From assembly GCA_934502625.1 (NCBI GenBank), contig CAKSUQ010000019.1, positions 1 to 45,104 on the forward strand: DNA of 45,104 nucleotides, in the 5' to 3' direction. The notes beneath the pieces are model-generated. The model did no database searches. It was not told where the DNA came from and worked only from the letters and a program-made list of their open reading frames with translations. Made by a program: the position numbers and the translations under genes. Shown piece after piece: positions 16,866-24,191 of the stretch (position 1 is the first letter of the stretch; each line of letters starts with the position of its first letter). Source of the stretch: an uncultured Gemmiger sp. (GTDB taxonomy: Bacteria > Bacillota > Clostridia > Oscillospirales > Ruminococcaceae).

Positions 16866-17819
16866 ATGCGTACCGTCACTGCGCTGTTCGTGGGGCTTGG
16901 CTCCATCGGGACACGCCATTTAAAAAATTTAGCCAACCTCTGCGCTGATCGGGGCTGGACTTTGCAGGCCGACGCGCTGCGCAGCGACCTGTCCAGACCC
17001 TTACGCGACGGCGTGGCCGGGCTGCTCCACGCGCAGTACACTGACTTAGCCGACGCGCCCGCGCACTACGACATGGTGTTCATCACGAACCCGACGAGCC
17101 TGCACGCCGACGCCCTGCGGCAGGTACAGGGGCGCGGCGGCGCGCTTTTCATCGAAAAGCCGATCTTTTCTGCCGAGCAAACCAACCTGCGGCTTGCCGA
17201 CTATCTGCCCGCCGGGCAAAAAGCCTACGTCGCCGCGCCGATGCGTTGGTGCGGCGTCATGCTGGCGCTGAAAGACCGCCTGCCCGGCCTTCGCCCCTAC
17301 TGCGCACGGGTCATTTGCTCCAGCTACCTGCCGGACTGGCGGCCGGGCGTCGACTATCGCACCGTCTACAGCGCCCACAAGGCGATGGGCGGCGGCGTCA
17401 CCATCGACCTCATCCACGAGTGGGACTACCTCGTCGAGCTGTTCGGCGTGCCCGAAGCGCTGTACAATTTCAAGGGGACGTACTCCGATCTGGAGATCGA
17501 CTCTGACGATATTTCCGTCTACATCGCAAAATACCCCACCCTGCTGGCCGAAGTACACCTCGACTATTTCGGGCGCGGATACCGGCGCAGCATCGAGCTT
17601 TTCTGCCACGATGGCAGCTATCTGGCCGACTTTGGCGCGGGCACGCTGACCTTGCCGGACGGCACGGTGCAGCATTATGAGGAGGACGTCAACCGCCGCT
17701 ACGAGCGGGAGATGGAATATTTTGTGGATTACGCGCTGGACGGCAGCGGCGAAAGCTGCAACCCGCCCGCGCTGGCACTGAAGGTGCTGAAACTGACTTT
17801 GGGGGAGAATGTACAATGA
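16866..17819 (+). CDS. Gfo/Idh/MocA family oxidoreductase
   Basis: The 317-residue protein begins TALFVGLGSIGTRHLKNL, a GxGxxG NAD(P)-binding site, and keeps the canonical FIEKPIF with the catalytic lysine near residue 98. The C-terminal domain has GGGVTIDLIHEWDYLVELFG, the expected glycine-rich/Asp/His catalytic helix. It probably oxidises or reduces a sugar or nucleotide sugar during precursor formation. Its ATG immediately follows the stop of the related gene upstream. Its own stop overlaps the cytidylyltransferase start by four bases (ATGA), so the genes are coupled. Confidence 0.85.
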   Translation: MRTVTALFVGLGSIGTRHLKNLANLCADRGWTLQADALRSDLSRPLRDGVAGLLHAQYTDLADAPAHYDMVFITNPTSLHADALRQVQGRGGALFIEKPIFSAEQTNLRLADYLPAGQKAYVAAPMRWCGVMLALKDRLPGLRPYCARVICSSYLPDWRPGVDYRTVYSAHKAMGGGVTIDLIHEWDYLVELFGVPEALYNFKGTYSDLEIDSDDISVYIAKYPTLLAEVHLDYFGRGYRRSIELFCHDGSYLADFGAGTLTLPDGTVQHYEEDVNRRYEREMEYFVDYALDGSGESCNPPALALKVLKLTLGENVQ

Positions 17820-18577
17820 AACGTCTGCTCATCACGATTTGCGGCCGCGCCGGCAGCAAGGGCTTCAAAAACAAAAATCTGAAGGTTTTCTGCGGTAAAC
17901 CGTTGGTTTACTATTCGCTCAGTGCCGCCGAGCTGTTTATCAAGAACCACCCGGAGCTGACCGTCGACATCGCGCTGAACACCGACAGCGAAGACCTCGC
18001 AAAGCTGGTGGCCGCCGAGTACCCGGAGGTCGTCTACCTGCCGCGCGGCGCAGAGCTGGGCGGCGACCGCGTACCGAAGATGGCCGTCTATCAGGACAGC
18101 CTGCGCCGCATGGAGGCGCGCGCAGGGCAGCCCTACGACTGGCATATGGACTTGGACATCACCAGCCCGCTGCGCACCGCCGCCGACATCGAGAACGCCT
18201 TTGCCGTAAAACAGAAGCGCGCTGACCTCGACCTCGTGTTCAGCGTCTGCGAGGCGCGCCGCAACCCGTGGTTCAACATGGTGAAGACCGTGGACGACCA
18301 CGTCGAGCAGGTCTGCCGCAGCGAGTTCACCGGCCGCCAGCAGGCACCCGACGTGTATGACGTCAATGCGTCGATTTACGTCTTCAAACGGGATTTTCTG
18401 GCCGAGAACACCGACGGCATGCTCTGGCGCGGCAAAATCGGCGTCAGCGTCATGATGGACACCGGCATCATCGACATCGACTCTGAGCACGACTACCTGC
18501 TGATGGAGGCCATCGCGCAGCACCTGTACGCGCATTACCCGGAATTTAACGCTGTGCGGGAGAATATTCGTGGCTGA
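17816..18577 (+). CDS. CMP-nonulosonic acid cytidylyltransferase, NeuA/LegF-like
   Basis: The 253-residue enzyme uses CTP to activate the 9-carbon acid to its CMP form, the donor for transfer to the surface. The N-terminal ICGRAGSKGFKNKNLKVF is the CMP-sugar synthetase CTP-binding loop with the conserved Arg and Lys. NTDSEDLAKL, ELGGDRVPKM and DLDITSPLRTAADIE are further family motifs, the last with the metal-binding aspartates. GVSVMMDTGIIDIDSEHDYLLME is the C-terminal block. A LegF versus NeuA role cannot be fixed from sequence. It overlaps its upstream neighbour by four bases and its downstream neighbour by eight. Confidence 0.92.
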   Translation: MKRLLITICGRAGSKGFKNKNLKVFCGKPLVYYSLSAAELFIKNHPELTVDIALNTDSEDLAKLVAAEYPEVVYLPRGAELGGDRVPKMAVYQDSLRRMEARAGQPYDWHMDLDITSPLRTAADIENAFAVKQKRADLDLVFSVCEARRNPWFNMVKTVDDHVEQVCRSEFTGRQQAPDVYDVNASIYVFKRDFLAENTDGMLWRGKIGVSVMMDTGIIDIDSEHDYLLMEAIAQHLYAHYPEFNAVRENIRG

Positions 18578-19346
18578 GGACTTATTTGACCGCGCGCTGG
18601 AGCTGGTGATGGGCGCGGGGCAGACGCTGCTGGAAAACGGCGGCGAGGTGTTCCGCGTGCAGCAGACCATGGAGATCATGGCCGCCAGCCTCGGTGTGCG
18701 GGATTTCCACGTCTACGTGCTGACGAACGGCGTCTTTGCGTCGGCACACCTGCCCGGCAGGGACGCCGTGTCGCTGGTGCGGCACGTGCCGACCGCCTCG
18801 ATCCACTTAGGGCGGGTCGAGGCCGTGAACGAGCTTTCCCGCGAATTGGCCGACGGCCGCCTCGGTGTCATCGAGGCCGAGCAGAAATTGCAGGCCGCCC
18901 GCACGGTGCCGCGCATCACCCGCCGGCTGGACGTGCTGGCCTGCATGATCGGCGCGGCGGGGTTTGCGTATCTGTTCGGCGGCACGCTGGCCGATGTGCC
19001 GGTGGCCGCCGTGGGCGGGCTGCTTGAGGCGCTGGTCTGCCAGCACTTTGCGCGGCACGGCATCAACCGGATATTCACCGACATCGTGGCGGCGTTCTGC
19101 TGCACGGTGTGGGCGATCGCGGTGCAGGTGTTTGTGCCCTCCGTCAGCGCCAACGCGGCCATCATCGGCGCACTGATGGTGCTGACCCCCGGCGTCGCCC
19201 TGACGATGGGCGTGCGCGATATTTTGAACGGCGACTATCTTTCCGGCTCGATCCGGCTGCTGGATGCCCTGCTGATCGCTGGCAGCATCGCGGGCGGCGT
19301 TGTGCTGGGCTGGATCTTGGCGCGCGGACTGGGGGTGGCGGCATGA
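18570..19346 (+). CDS. ThrE-type exporter, N-terminal half subunit (DUF1212)
   Basis: The start is GTG 18570, inside the end of the cytidylyltransferase gene, with GGGAG ahead of it. The 258-residue protein matches the N-terminal part of threonine/serine exporters: a cytosolic segment with LLENGGEVFRVQQTMEIMA and VYVLTNGVFAS, then about five transmembrane helices from residue 115. Such proteins work with a separate C-terminal partner, here the next gene. Threonine/serine export is the family activity, but the substrate in this organism is unproven. Translational overlap with the CMP-sugar gene is curious and may be only operon crowding. Confidence 0.85.
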   Translation: MAEDLFDRALELVMGAGQTLLENGGEVFRVQQTMEIMAASLGVRDFHVYVLTNGVFASAHLPGRDAVSLVRHVPTASIHLGRVEAVNELSRELADGRLGVIEAEQKLQAARTVPRITRRLDVLACMIGAAGFAYLFGGTLADVPVAAVGGLLEALVCQHFARHGINRIFTDIVAAFCCTVWAIAVQVFVPSVSANAAIIGALMVLTPGVALTMGVRDILNGDYLSGSIRLLDALLIAGSIAGGVVLGWILARGLGVAA

Positions 19347-19801
19347 CGCCCGTGTGGGTGCATTATCTGGCACATTTTGCTGTGGCGGTCATCGCCACCA
19401 TTGCGTTCGGCATCACATTTCATATGCCGCGGCGGCACTATCTGGCCTGCGGGCTGACCGGTGCCGTGGGCTGGATGGTCTACATCCTCGGTGTCGAGCT
19501 GCTGGGCATGAGCCCGGCCATCGCGACGCTGGTCGCCACGCTGCCGCTGACCGGCTGTGCGCGGTTTTTCGCCATCCGGCACAAAGCGCCGGTGACGATC
19601 TTCCTGCTGCCGGGCATCTTCCCGCTGGTGCCGGGGGCGGGCATTTATTACACGGCCTACTATTTCCTGCGCGGCGAGCAGGCGCTGTTCGCCAGCAAGG
19701 GCGTTGAAACCTTTAAGGTTGCCTTGGCGCTGGCGCTGGGCATCGCATTGGTGTGCAGCTTGCCGCTTCCCGGCGGACGGGATGGGAAACACAAAGCGTA
19801 G
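19343..19801 (+). CDS. ThrE-type exporter, C-terminal half subunit (DUF3815)
   Basis: The ATG at 19343 overlaps the stop of the partner gene (ATGA), so I use it instead of longer in-frame extensions that only run antisense or out of frame through that gene. The 152-residue product has four to five hydrophobic helices and PGIFPLVPGAGIYYTAYY, characteristic of the ThrE C-terminal half. Together with the preceding gene it makes the complete split exporter in the cytoplasmic membrane. Confidence 0.85.
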   Translation: MTPVWVHYLAHFAVAVIATIAFGITFHMPRRHYLACGLTGAVGWMVYILGVELLGMSPAIATLVATLPLTGCARFFAIRHKAPVTIFLLPGIFPLVPGAGIYYTAYYFLRGEQALFASKGVETFKVALALALGIALVCSLPLPGGRDGKHKA

Positions 19802-19930
19802 GGGCGGATTCCATATCCGCCCGTGGCCGTTTTCTGCAGCAGCCTCCTTGCGGGCGCATATAGAATGCGCCCCTACGGTTTTGACATATCACGTCCATAA
19901 ACACGGCGGGCGAACGATGTTCGCCCCTAC
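19800..19930. repeat. Three family A palindromes
   Basis: GTAGGGGCGGATTCCATATC and following CGCCC (19800-19824), a GCATATAGAATGC core ending CCCCTACGG (19853-19879), and GGCGAACGATGTTCGCC followed by CCTAC (19908-19930). The first faces opposite to the other two. Confidence 0.75.
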
Positions 19931-19936
19931 AAAAAT

Positions 19937-19976
19937 AGCCGCAGGCGCATTTTGTGCACCTGCGGCTTACTTTTTA
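19937..19976. terminator. Bidirectional terminator between convergent operons
   Basis: AGCCGCAGG (19937-19945) pairs with CCTGCGGCT (19959-19967), with an inner GCA/TGC pair. TACTTTTT follows on plus and TATTTTTG on minus, so it closes both the exporter transcript and the leftward polysaccharide operon. Confidence 0.8.
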
Positions 19977-21176
19977 CCACAAATTATACGTCAAAATCGG
20001 CACGTTATAGCTTACGCCCTGCATCAGCATAACGAGGAAGCAGACGCCGCTGATAATGTGCCATGCCAGCGCGGCGGCACAGAGCACCAGCCGCCAGCGG
20101 GGTGCTTTTGCGCGGCACTGCGCGAAAAACACGCTGACCGATTCCAGCCAGAACACCCAGAAGCAGATGAACGGTCCCCACCAGAGGTTCGCATGGTAGA
20201 GCCGCTCGCCGCTCTCGACGAGGAGCAGCGCCTCGGCCAGCGCCACCGCGAAGGTGAACAGGCTGAACCGATAGCGGAAGCTTTTCCACGCTGCGCGCCC
20301 CAACAGCAGCCCAACCGCCGCCACAAAGACGAACGACCGCGCCAGCCCCAGCACGCCCGGCTGGTTGAACGGTCCCCACAGCATCCGGTGGTGGTCGAAC
20401 TCCACCGTGAAGATCAGCTTCACGCCGGAGTTTGCCTCAGCAAACAGCACCTTCGCCTGAATCAGGCAGAGCCCCACGCCGGGGAAAACGCTGCAACCCA
20501 TCAGGATCTCATTTTTCAGATTTTTCGCGCGAGTGCGCACAAAATCTGCAATCAACAGCACCAGCAGCGTCGGGGCGAACGCGAAAATCAGGCTTGCCTT
20601 AAAGCTCGTTGCCACGGTCAGCAGTACGGTGTAGACCGCATACCCGCGCAGATCGAGCCTGCCGCGCACCGTCGGCCAGACGCGGTAGAACGCCAGCATC
20701 GTCAGCAGCGCGAAGGGTGCCAGCATGATATAGGTCGTGTTGTGGTAGATCGTGCCGCCGATCGTGCCCTGATACCAGTAGCCGCCGCGCGGCATCCAGA
20801 CCGCCGTGGCAAGGTTGACAACAAGGCTTACCAGCAGCCGCACCGGCCGGGCGGTATTGGGCAGCGCAGCGCGCAGGCCGTAGGCAAAGACCCCCACGGC
20901 GGCCAGATGAAACGCCGCCAGCAGCACTGCAATGCCGATGCGCCCTGCCAAGGCGTAGGCAGGGCCGATCAGCAGCGAGACGGTCGAGTAGACCATCCCC
21001 CGCTGTGCAAAGGCGAGGTGCTGCCCCAAGTCCGACGTGTATGGGTCGCTGCCGCCGCCCGGCGAGCAAAGCTGCTGGTAGTGCAGCCAGATCATCGCCG
21101 CGCCGAACGCCGCCAGCGCCAGCAGACAGGCTGCCCACAGCAGGCAGCTTTTTTTGTTTTGTGTGTTTCCTGTCAC
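19974..21176 (-). CDS. Polytopic membrane protein, GT-C-like, paralogue of its neighbour
   Basis: I choose GTG 21176 as start because it overlaps the upstream stop (GTGA) and is preceded by GGAG; longer frames run through the neighbour. The 400-residue protein has roughly ten membrane helices. MIWLHYQQL lies in helix 1 with an extracytoplasmic loop PYTSDLGQHLAFAQRG, then GGYWYQGTIGGTIYHNTTY, ANLWWGPF and ALAWHIISGVCFLVML. All of these recur in the next gene, so this is a tandem duplicate. The fold layout resembles lipid-linked-sugar glycosyltransferases or polymerases of the GT-C type, but I recognise no named family. Surface polysaccharide work is inferred from the operon. Confidence 0.7.
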   Translation of the reverse strand: MTGNTQNKKSCLLWAACLLALAAFGAAMIWLHYQQLCSPGGGSDPYTSDLGQHLAFAQRGMVYSTVSLLIGPAYALAGRIGIAVLLAAFHLAAVGVFAYGLRAALPNTARPVRLLVSLVVNLATAVWMPRGGYWYQGTIGGTIYHNTTYIMLAPFALLTMLAFYRVWPTVRGRLDLRGYAVYTVLLTVATSFKASLIFAFAPTLLVLLIADFVRTRAKNLKNEILMGCSVFPGVGLCLIQAKVLFAEANSGVKLIFTVEFDHHRMLWGPFNQPGVLGLARSFVFVAAVGLLLGRAAWKSFRYRFSLFTFAVALAEALLLVESGERLYHANLWWGPFICFWVFWLESVSVFFAQCRAKAPRWRLVLCAAALAWHIISGVCFLVMLMQGVSYNVPILTYNLW

Positions 21177-22393
21177 AGTGTCATGCTCCACATTTCTTGC
21201 AGCAGCAGCCCGCCCGTACCCAGCATGACGGCGTAGGAGATACCCGCCAGCATCATGACAAGGAAGGCGACGCCGCTGACGATATGCCACGCCAGCGCCG
21301 CACCGCAAACAGCGGTGCAGCCCGTGCCCAGCGCGGTGCGGCGGCCGTACAGCCCCCGCAGCCAGACGGCCAGCGAGGCCAGCAGCCAGAGATAATAGCA
21401 GATGAAGCTGCCCCACCAGAGATTGCCGTCATACATCCGCTCGCCCGTTTCGGTCAGGCAAAGCCCCTCGCAGAGGGCGACGGCAAGCAGCAGCAGGCTG
21501 AACCGGTAGCCGAAGCTGCGCCGCCACTGCCCGATCAGCAGCACAAACACCGCCCCCACAAAGACGAACGAACGCAGCAGCGCCCACTTTGCGTAATAGT
21601 TCGAGACCCCCCACTTCATCCGTTCGGGGTCAAACTCTGCGCCAAAAATCAGCGCGATGCCGGAGGTGCTGTCCCCCGTGAAGAGCACCTTCGCCTGCAC
21701 GATGCAGAGCAGGATGCCCGGCAGCACTGTACAGCCGAGCCAGACCTCCTGCCGCAGCGCGCGGCCGCGAGTGCGGATGAGGTCGACGACCAGCACAATC
21801 AGCAGCGCCGGGGCGAAGGCAAAAAGGTAGCTCGGCTTGATGGCCGTCGCCACGGTCAGCAGCGCGGTCAGCGCCAGCCAGCGCCTCCACGGCATTGTCT
21901 CGCGCGCATCAAACAGGGAGAGAAACAGCAGGAACGCCGCCAGCGCCAACGGCTGCAATAAAATATAGGTGGTGTTGTGGTAGATCGTGCCGGTGACGGT
22001 GCCGAAATACCAGTAGCCGCCCACAGGCAGCCAGACGGCCTGACACAGCGTCGCCGCCAGCGCCCACAGCAGCGCCGCGCCGGGGCAGAGCTGCGGCACT
22101 GCCTTTTGCAGTGCCCAGCCCGTCAGCAGCAGCGTTGCCAGATGCGCCAGCGCCAGAAACACCGCCGTGATAAAGTTGCCGCCGACGGCATACAGCCCCT
22201 GCAAAATGACGGTGACAAGCGAAAAGCCGGTGTTGCCCATCGCAAGCCCCTGCATATGCGCCGGAAGGTCGGAATAATAGTAGCCCCCGGCCAGCAGCTG
22301 TTGGTAGTGCAGCCAAGCCATCACCAGCGTGAAAGCCACCGCTGCCGATGCGCCCAGCATATCCAGAAGCCGCTGTTTTGTTCCCTGTGCCAT
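21173..22393 (-). CDS. Polytopic membrane protein, GT-C-like, paralogue of its neighbour
   Basis: The ATG at 22391-22393 follows a strong AGGAGG. The 406-residue product starts with a short basic segment, then MAWLHYQQLLAGGYYYSDLP, where the Asp in the first outer loop is placed as in GT-C enzymes. About ten helices follow, with GGYWYFGTVTGTIYHNTTY, GNLWWGSF and ALAWHIVSGVAFLVMM shared with its downstream twin. It is 32 bases after the preceding gene in one leftward operon with an ABC exporter. Polymerase, ligase or glycosyltransferase for an exported glycan are all possible. Confidence 0.7.
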   Translation of the reverse strand: MAQGTKQRLLDMLGASAAVAFTLVMAWLHYQQLLAGGYYYSDLPAHMQGLAMGNTGFSLVTVILQGLYAVGGNFITAVFLALAHLATLLLTGWALQKAVPQLCPGAALLWALAATLCQAVWLPVGGYWYFGTVTGTIYHNTTYILLQPLALAAFLLFLSLFDARETMPWRRWLALTALLTVATAIKPSYLFAFAPALLIVLVVDLIRTRGRALRQEVWLGCTVLPGILLCIVQAKVLFTGDSTSGIALIFGAEFDPERMKWGVSNYYAKWALLRSFVFVGAVFVLLIGQWRRSFGYRFSLLLLAVALCEGLCLTETGERMYDGNLWWGSFICYYLWLLASLAVWLRGLYGRRTALGTGCTAVCGAALAWHIVSGVAFLVMMLAGISYAVMLGTGGLLLQEMWSMTL

Positions 22394-22425
22394 AACAGTT
22401 ACCTCCTGATGCAATTTTTTCCGGT

Positions 22426-24189
22426 TTATTCCAGACGGATGCTGTCCGCCAGCACGGTTTCGCCGTCCAAGGGAATCGTTGTGCCGTCCTTTTCGGCATA
22501 TACCTCGGTGCGCATTTCCCTGCCGTCCGCCGTCGTGTAGTAAAGCGTGGCGCTCTGCTGCGTACCGGCGGGCAGGTAGACGCTGACATCGATCAGCTCG
22601 GCCAGCTCGGAGCCTGCGCCCTTGCCGCACCATGCAATGTCGGTGTGCTTGTCCGCCCCCAAGGTGAAGCCCAGCCGCCAAGCGACCTCATCGTCGGCGT
22701 GGCCTTCGGTGCGCCAGACCTGCAGCGCGTGGGCGTCGGCGTTGACGTCGCCGTACCGCATGAAGAAGGCGTTCTCGGCGCTCTTGTCGCCGCCCCAGAC
22801 CATGAAGTCGGTCACAATGGGCGTCTCGCTGCCCGCCGCATCGGCCAAGCCGCCCGCGACGCCCGCGCCAAAGACCGTGTAGGCGCGGCCGCCAAGCGCA
22901 TAGGCCGAGCGGGTCGCGGCACGCTGCCAGACGACCGACCCGGCCATGCAGACGGCCAGCAGCACATAGGCCACGGCGCGGCCTTTCGGCCACCAGCGCC
23001 TGCCGCGCGCCCAGCGCAGCAGCACCACCAGCACGGCCAGCGCCATCAGCCCGACGCCGAAGCTCTCGGCCGTCTGGGGGATGTAGCCGTGCCGCCAGTC
23101 CACCTGCCCGGCCTGCTGGTACTTCGGCGAAAGGCCGATCAGCAGCGACGGCGCGGACAGCATGGCAAGGCCGCTTAAAAACAGCAGCAGGTTTTGCTTG
23201 CGATTGGGCAGCTTATCCAGCGCGGCCAGCGCCGCGACCGCCGCCCCCGCCACCATGACGCCGCAGAGGACGTCGACGGGGTAAATCGTGCCGGGGCGCA
23301 CCTTGCCGAACAGCAGCGCGTTCAGCGGGAAGCCCGCCGACATCTGCATTGCCCATGTGCGCAGGATGGCGGGCAGATCAAAGTTCGGCGAGATGCCCTC
23401 GATCTGGGTCACGTCACCTGCCAGAATACCTGCCGCGCGCAGCGTGTTGACGAGCCGCGCGCCCATGTTGAAGGCCAGCGTTACGCACTCGCCCAAGAAG
23501 ACCGGCACGCTCAGCCGCAGCGCAGCCTTGACTTTATCGGTGTACAGCCACGCAAGGCCGAAGATCGGCACGATATAGGTGAAGCCGATTTCAAACGTCG
23601 CACAGCACTGGAACGCGCAGTAGCCCGCCAGCACTGCCCACCGCTTATGGCCGGTGTCGTGGTAGCGCAGCACGGCCAGCCCCGCCACCAGCGCGGGCAG
23701 CAGGGTGCTTTGCACCAGTGCGCCGTAGGAATAGAGGCTGTTGCCCGTCGAGTCCTGCCAGACGCTGAACATCATCGGCAGCAGGCAGATACAGGCGATG
23801 CAGAGCTTTTTGTTCCGGCTCGCCTTGCCGACGAGCCAGCCCGTCAGCAGAATATCGGCATACGTCCATGCCAGAATGTACAGCCTGTAGCCGACGAGAT
23901 CCCCCAAGAACCAGCTTGTCAACCCACGTACCGGCGGCGACGAGAAGGGGCGGAACCGTCCGTGCTGCAGGGTGAACTGCTCCCACAAATCGCGCAGGTA
24001 GTCCAGCACGCTCTGGCCGAAGGTGGTGTGGGTGATATAATAGTAGTTTTGCAGGTTGATGACCTCGTCGTCGCCGCCCAGCTGTGCGCAGGTGACGATG
24101 CTGAGATACCACCACCCGAACACAACCGAAACGGCGCAGACGACCGGCCAGAACCATCGTTTTTCCGTCAGTTTTTGCAGCTGCTTCAT
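22426..24189 (-). CDS. Large polytopic membrane protein with GDDE outer-loop motif
   Basis: The 587-residue protein has a first helix followed by CAQLGGDDEVINLQN, an acidic motif in the first outer loop as in GT-C glycosyltransferases and DUF6056-like proteins. GRFRPFSSPPVRG comes next, then about eleven more helices to residue 455. The last 120 residues form a soluble domain (VYLPAGTQQSATLYYTTADG) that should lie outside the cell. The start is two bases after the upstream stop, with AGGAG inside that gene. I infer a sugar transferase or polymerase for surface glycan. The exact reaction is unknown. Confidence 0.7.
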   Translation of the reverse strand: MKQLQKLTEKRWFWPVVCAVSVVFGWWYLSIVTCAQLGGDDEVINLQNYYYITHTTFGQSVLDYLRDLWEQFTLQHGRFRPFSSPPVRGLTSWFLGDLVGYRLYILAWTYADILLTGWLVGKASRNKKLCIACICLLPMMFSVWQDSTGNSLYSYGALVQSTLLPALVAGLAVLRYHDTGHKRWAVLAGYCAFQCCATFEIGFTYIVPIFGLAWLYTDKVKAALRLSVPVFLGECVTLAFNMGARLVNTLRAAGILAGDVTQIEGISPNFDLPAILRTWAMQMSAGFPLNALLFGKVRPGTIYPVDVLCGVMVAGAAVAALAALDKLPNRKQNLLLFLSGLAMLSAPSLLIGLSPKYQQAGQVDWRHGYIPQTAESFGVGLMALAVLVVLLRWARGRRWWPKGRAVAYVLLAVCMAGSVVWQRAATRSAYALGGRAYTVFGAGVAGGLADAAGSETPIVTDFMVWGGDKSAENAFFMRYGDVNADAHALQVWRTEGHADDEVAWRLGFTLGADKHTDIAWCGKGAGSELAELIDVSVYLPAGTQQSATLYYTTADGREMRTEVYAEKDGTTIPLDGETVLADSIRLE

Positions 24190-24191
24190 AG

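Noticed and set aside
13580..18577. Calling the sugar genes neuA, neuB and neuC for sialic acid
   Set aside because: The PtmE-like nucleotidyltransferase and LegC-like aminotransferase fit a legionaminic-type route better, so gene symbols for Neu5Ac would overstate the evidence.
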